Part shown: positions 5,151-5,687 of the stretch, in pieces
Position numbering within the stretch: the first letter of the stretch is position 1
Layout: every line of letters starts with the position of its first letter
Assembly (NCBI GenBank): GCA_021786265.1
Contig: JAJYNP010000319.1
Span: 1 to 5,687 of the forward strand
Source of the DNA: Chloroflexota bacterium
GTDB taxonomy: Bacteria; Chloroflexota; Limnocylindria; Limnocylindrales; CSP1-4
Direction: 5' to 3'
Length of the DNA stretch: 5,687 nt
Position numbers and translations under genes: made by a program
The notes under the pieces: model-generated
The model's database searches: none
What the model was told of the DNA's origin: nothing
Seen by the model: the letters and a program-made list of their open reading frames with translations, nothing else

Positions 5151-5475
5151 CTACCCCGTGCGCGCGGCGCACCAGCGACAGCTCGCCAGCGGTCGTGCGT
5201 CGAGGTGCACGATGGAGGCGTCCGGCAGGCGCCTCCCCTGGTGGTCATCCAGATGGAGGACGCCCACCGGTCCCCCGCTTGCTCGCTCGACGATGGCGTC
5301 GATCCACGCCGTCCACAGGGGGTACTCGGGCCCCACGGATGCGTGATAGAGCACCGCATCTCCGATGCGGAAGACCCGCCGTCGGCAGTTCGCGCCGCTG
5401 GCCCACCGGACGGCGGCCGGGTCGAGGCGTGGCGACCCACAGGCCGAACTCCGGAACCGGCGCGTCGGCGCTCAC
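5151..5475 (-). pseudogene. Small unrecognised gene with a +1 frameshift
   Basis: From a GTG at 5475, preceded by AGGTGG (5488-5483), the frame reads VSADAPVPEFGLWVAT and then loses protein character. From about 5424 the neighbouring frame takes over: LDPAAVRWASGANCRRRVFR, IGDAVLYHASVGPEYPLWTA, then GGPVGVLHLDDHQGRRLPDA, to a TAG at 5153-5151. Removing one C in the minus-strand ACGCCTC (about 5430-5424) would join both into one protein of about 107 residues. The second part looks like a beta-rich small domain, but I recognise no family. The start overlaps the stop of the upstream gene in GTGA, so the two were an operon. The frameshift may be real decay or a sequence error. The gene ends 68 nt before the DUF2252 ATG. 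Without the correction, the downstream part could start at the GTG at 5354. Confidence 0.55.
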
Positions 5476-5687
5476 GGGGCACCCACCTGCGGCTCCGACC
5501 CGTCGCTCGTCCCTGGCCCGGGGGTGGACGGTTCGAGCGCGGCGCGGAGCCCAGCCAGCCAGCCGTCGAGCGTCGCGCGGCGGGCGCGGATCCGGTCGGG
5601 CCGTCAGAGCCCCGTGCGCATCGGTGTCGAGCGAGCGCTCGCGCCAGGGTCCCGGCTCAGGCGTGGTGCGGCCACCCCACCTCGACG
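5472..5687 (-). pseudogene. 3' end of an unrecognised gene, frameshifted and cut by window edge
   Basis: The minus strand enters the window in a frame reading SRWGGRTTPEPGPWRERSLD, then TDAHGALTA. It then passes into the next frame near 5600, reading DRIRARRATLDGWLAGLRAA, then LEPSTPGPGTSDGSEPQVGA, to a TGA at 5474-5472. In the second frame a TGA stands at 5606-5604, so the change of frame is necessary for one continuous protein. Dropping one base in the GCCC run near 5598 restores it. The end is an amphipathic helix followed by a Pro/Gly/Ser-rich tail. No domain can be named from this fragment. It is translationally coupled to the following gene by the GTGA overlap. Confidence 0.45.

Noticed and set aside
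1..5687. CRISPR array, tRNA or rRNA gene, complete insertion sequence
   Set aside because: I found no regularly spaced repeats, no tRNA-like arms with a T-loop, no rRNA motifs, and no transposase with flanking inverted repeats.

Overview
The window is very GC-rich, and its convincing genes have codons ending almost always in G or C. One promoter looks leaderless, with the -10 box 7 nt upstream of an ATG. Together these suggest a high-GC soil or groundwater bacterium, most likely Actinomycetota or a GC-rich Chloroflexota. This is inference; no rRNA, tRNA or other marker gene is present. Every intact gene lies on the minus strand, so gene order reads from right to left.

Right edge (5687 to 5151): the 3' end of an unrecognised gene overlaps, through a GTGA junction, a small unrecognised gene. 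Each reads well only if one base is removed, so both appear frameshifted, either through decay or through sequence error.

Centre (5082 to 1367): a DUF2252 (COG4320) protein with kinase-like motifs is followed 64 nt later by a major intrinsic protein (aquaporin/glycerol facilitator family). The aquaporin has both NPA pore boxes altered, to NPG and NVA, and carries hydrophilic extensions at both ends. Next comes a stretch with two weak, overlapping candidates: a hypothetical ORF and a Cys/His-rich zinc-ribbon-like small protein whose start coincides with a 17-bp palindrome. The last gene is a DUF1269 membrane-associated protein with a strong ribosome binding site. The layout fits a membrane or stress-related cluster, but no sequence evidence proves a shared function.

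Left part (1366 to 1): about 830 nt without an intact gene holds the C-terminal remnant of a tyrosine recombinase on the plus strand, a possible second remnant on the minus strand and strong GC hairpins. It ends in a HipB/HipA-type toxin-antitoxin operon. That operon has a recognisable promoter, a likely operator, an XRE-family antitoxin and, overlapping it by one base, the first 73 codons of a HipA-family kinase cut by the window edge. The integrase remnant beside a toxin-antitoxin pair marks this side as former mobile or accessory DNA.

I see no CRISPR array, complete insertion sequence, tRNA or riboswitch. The more unusual signals are the doubly altered aquaporin, the palindrome at 2352-2368, the leaderless hip promoter with an embedded inverted repeat, and the paired frameshifts at the right edge.
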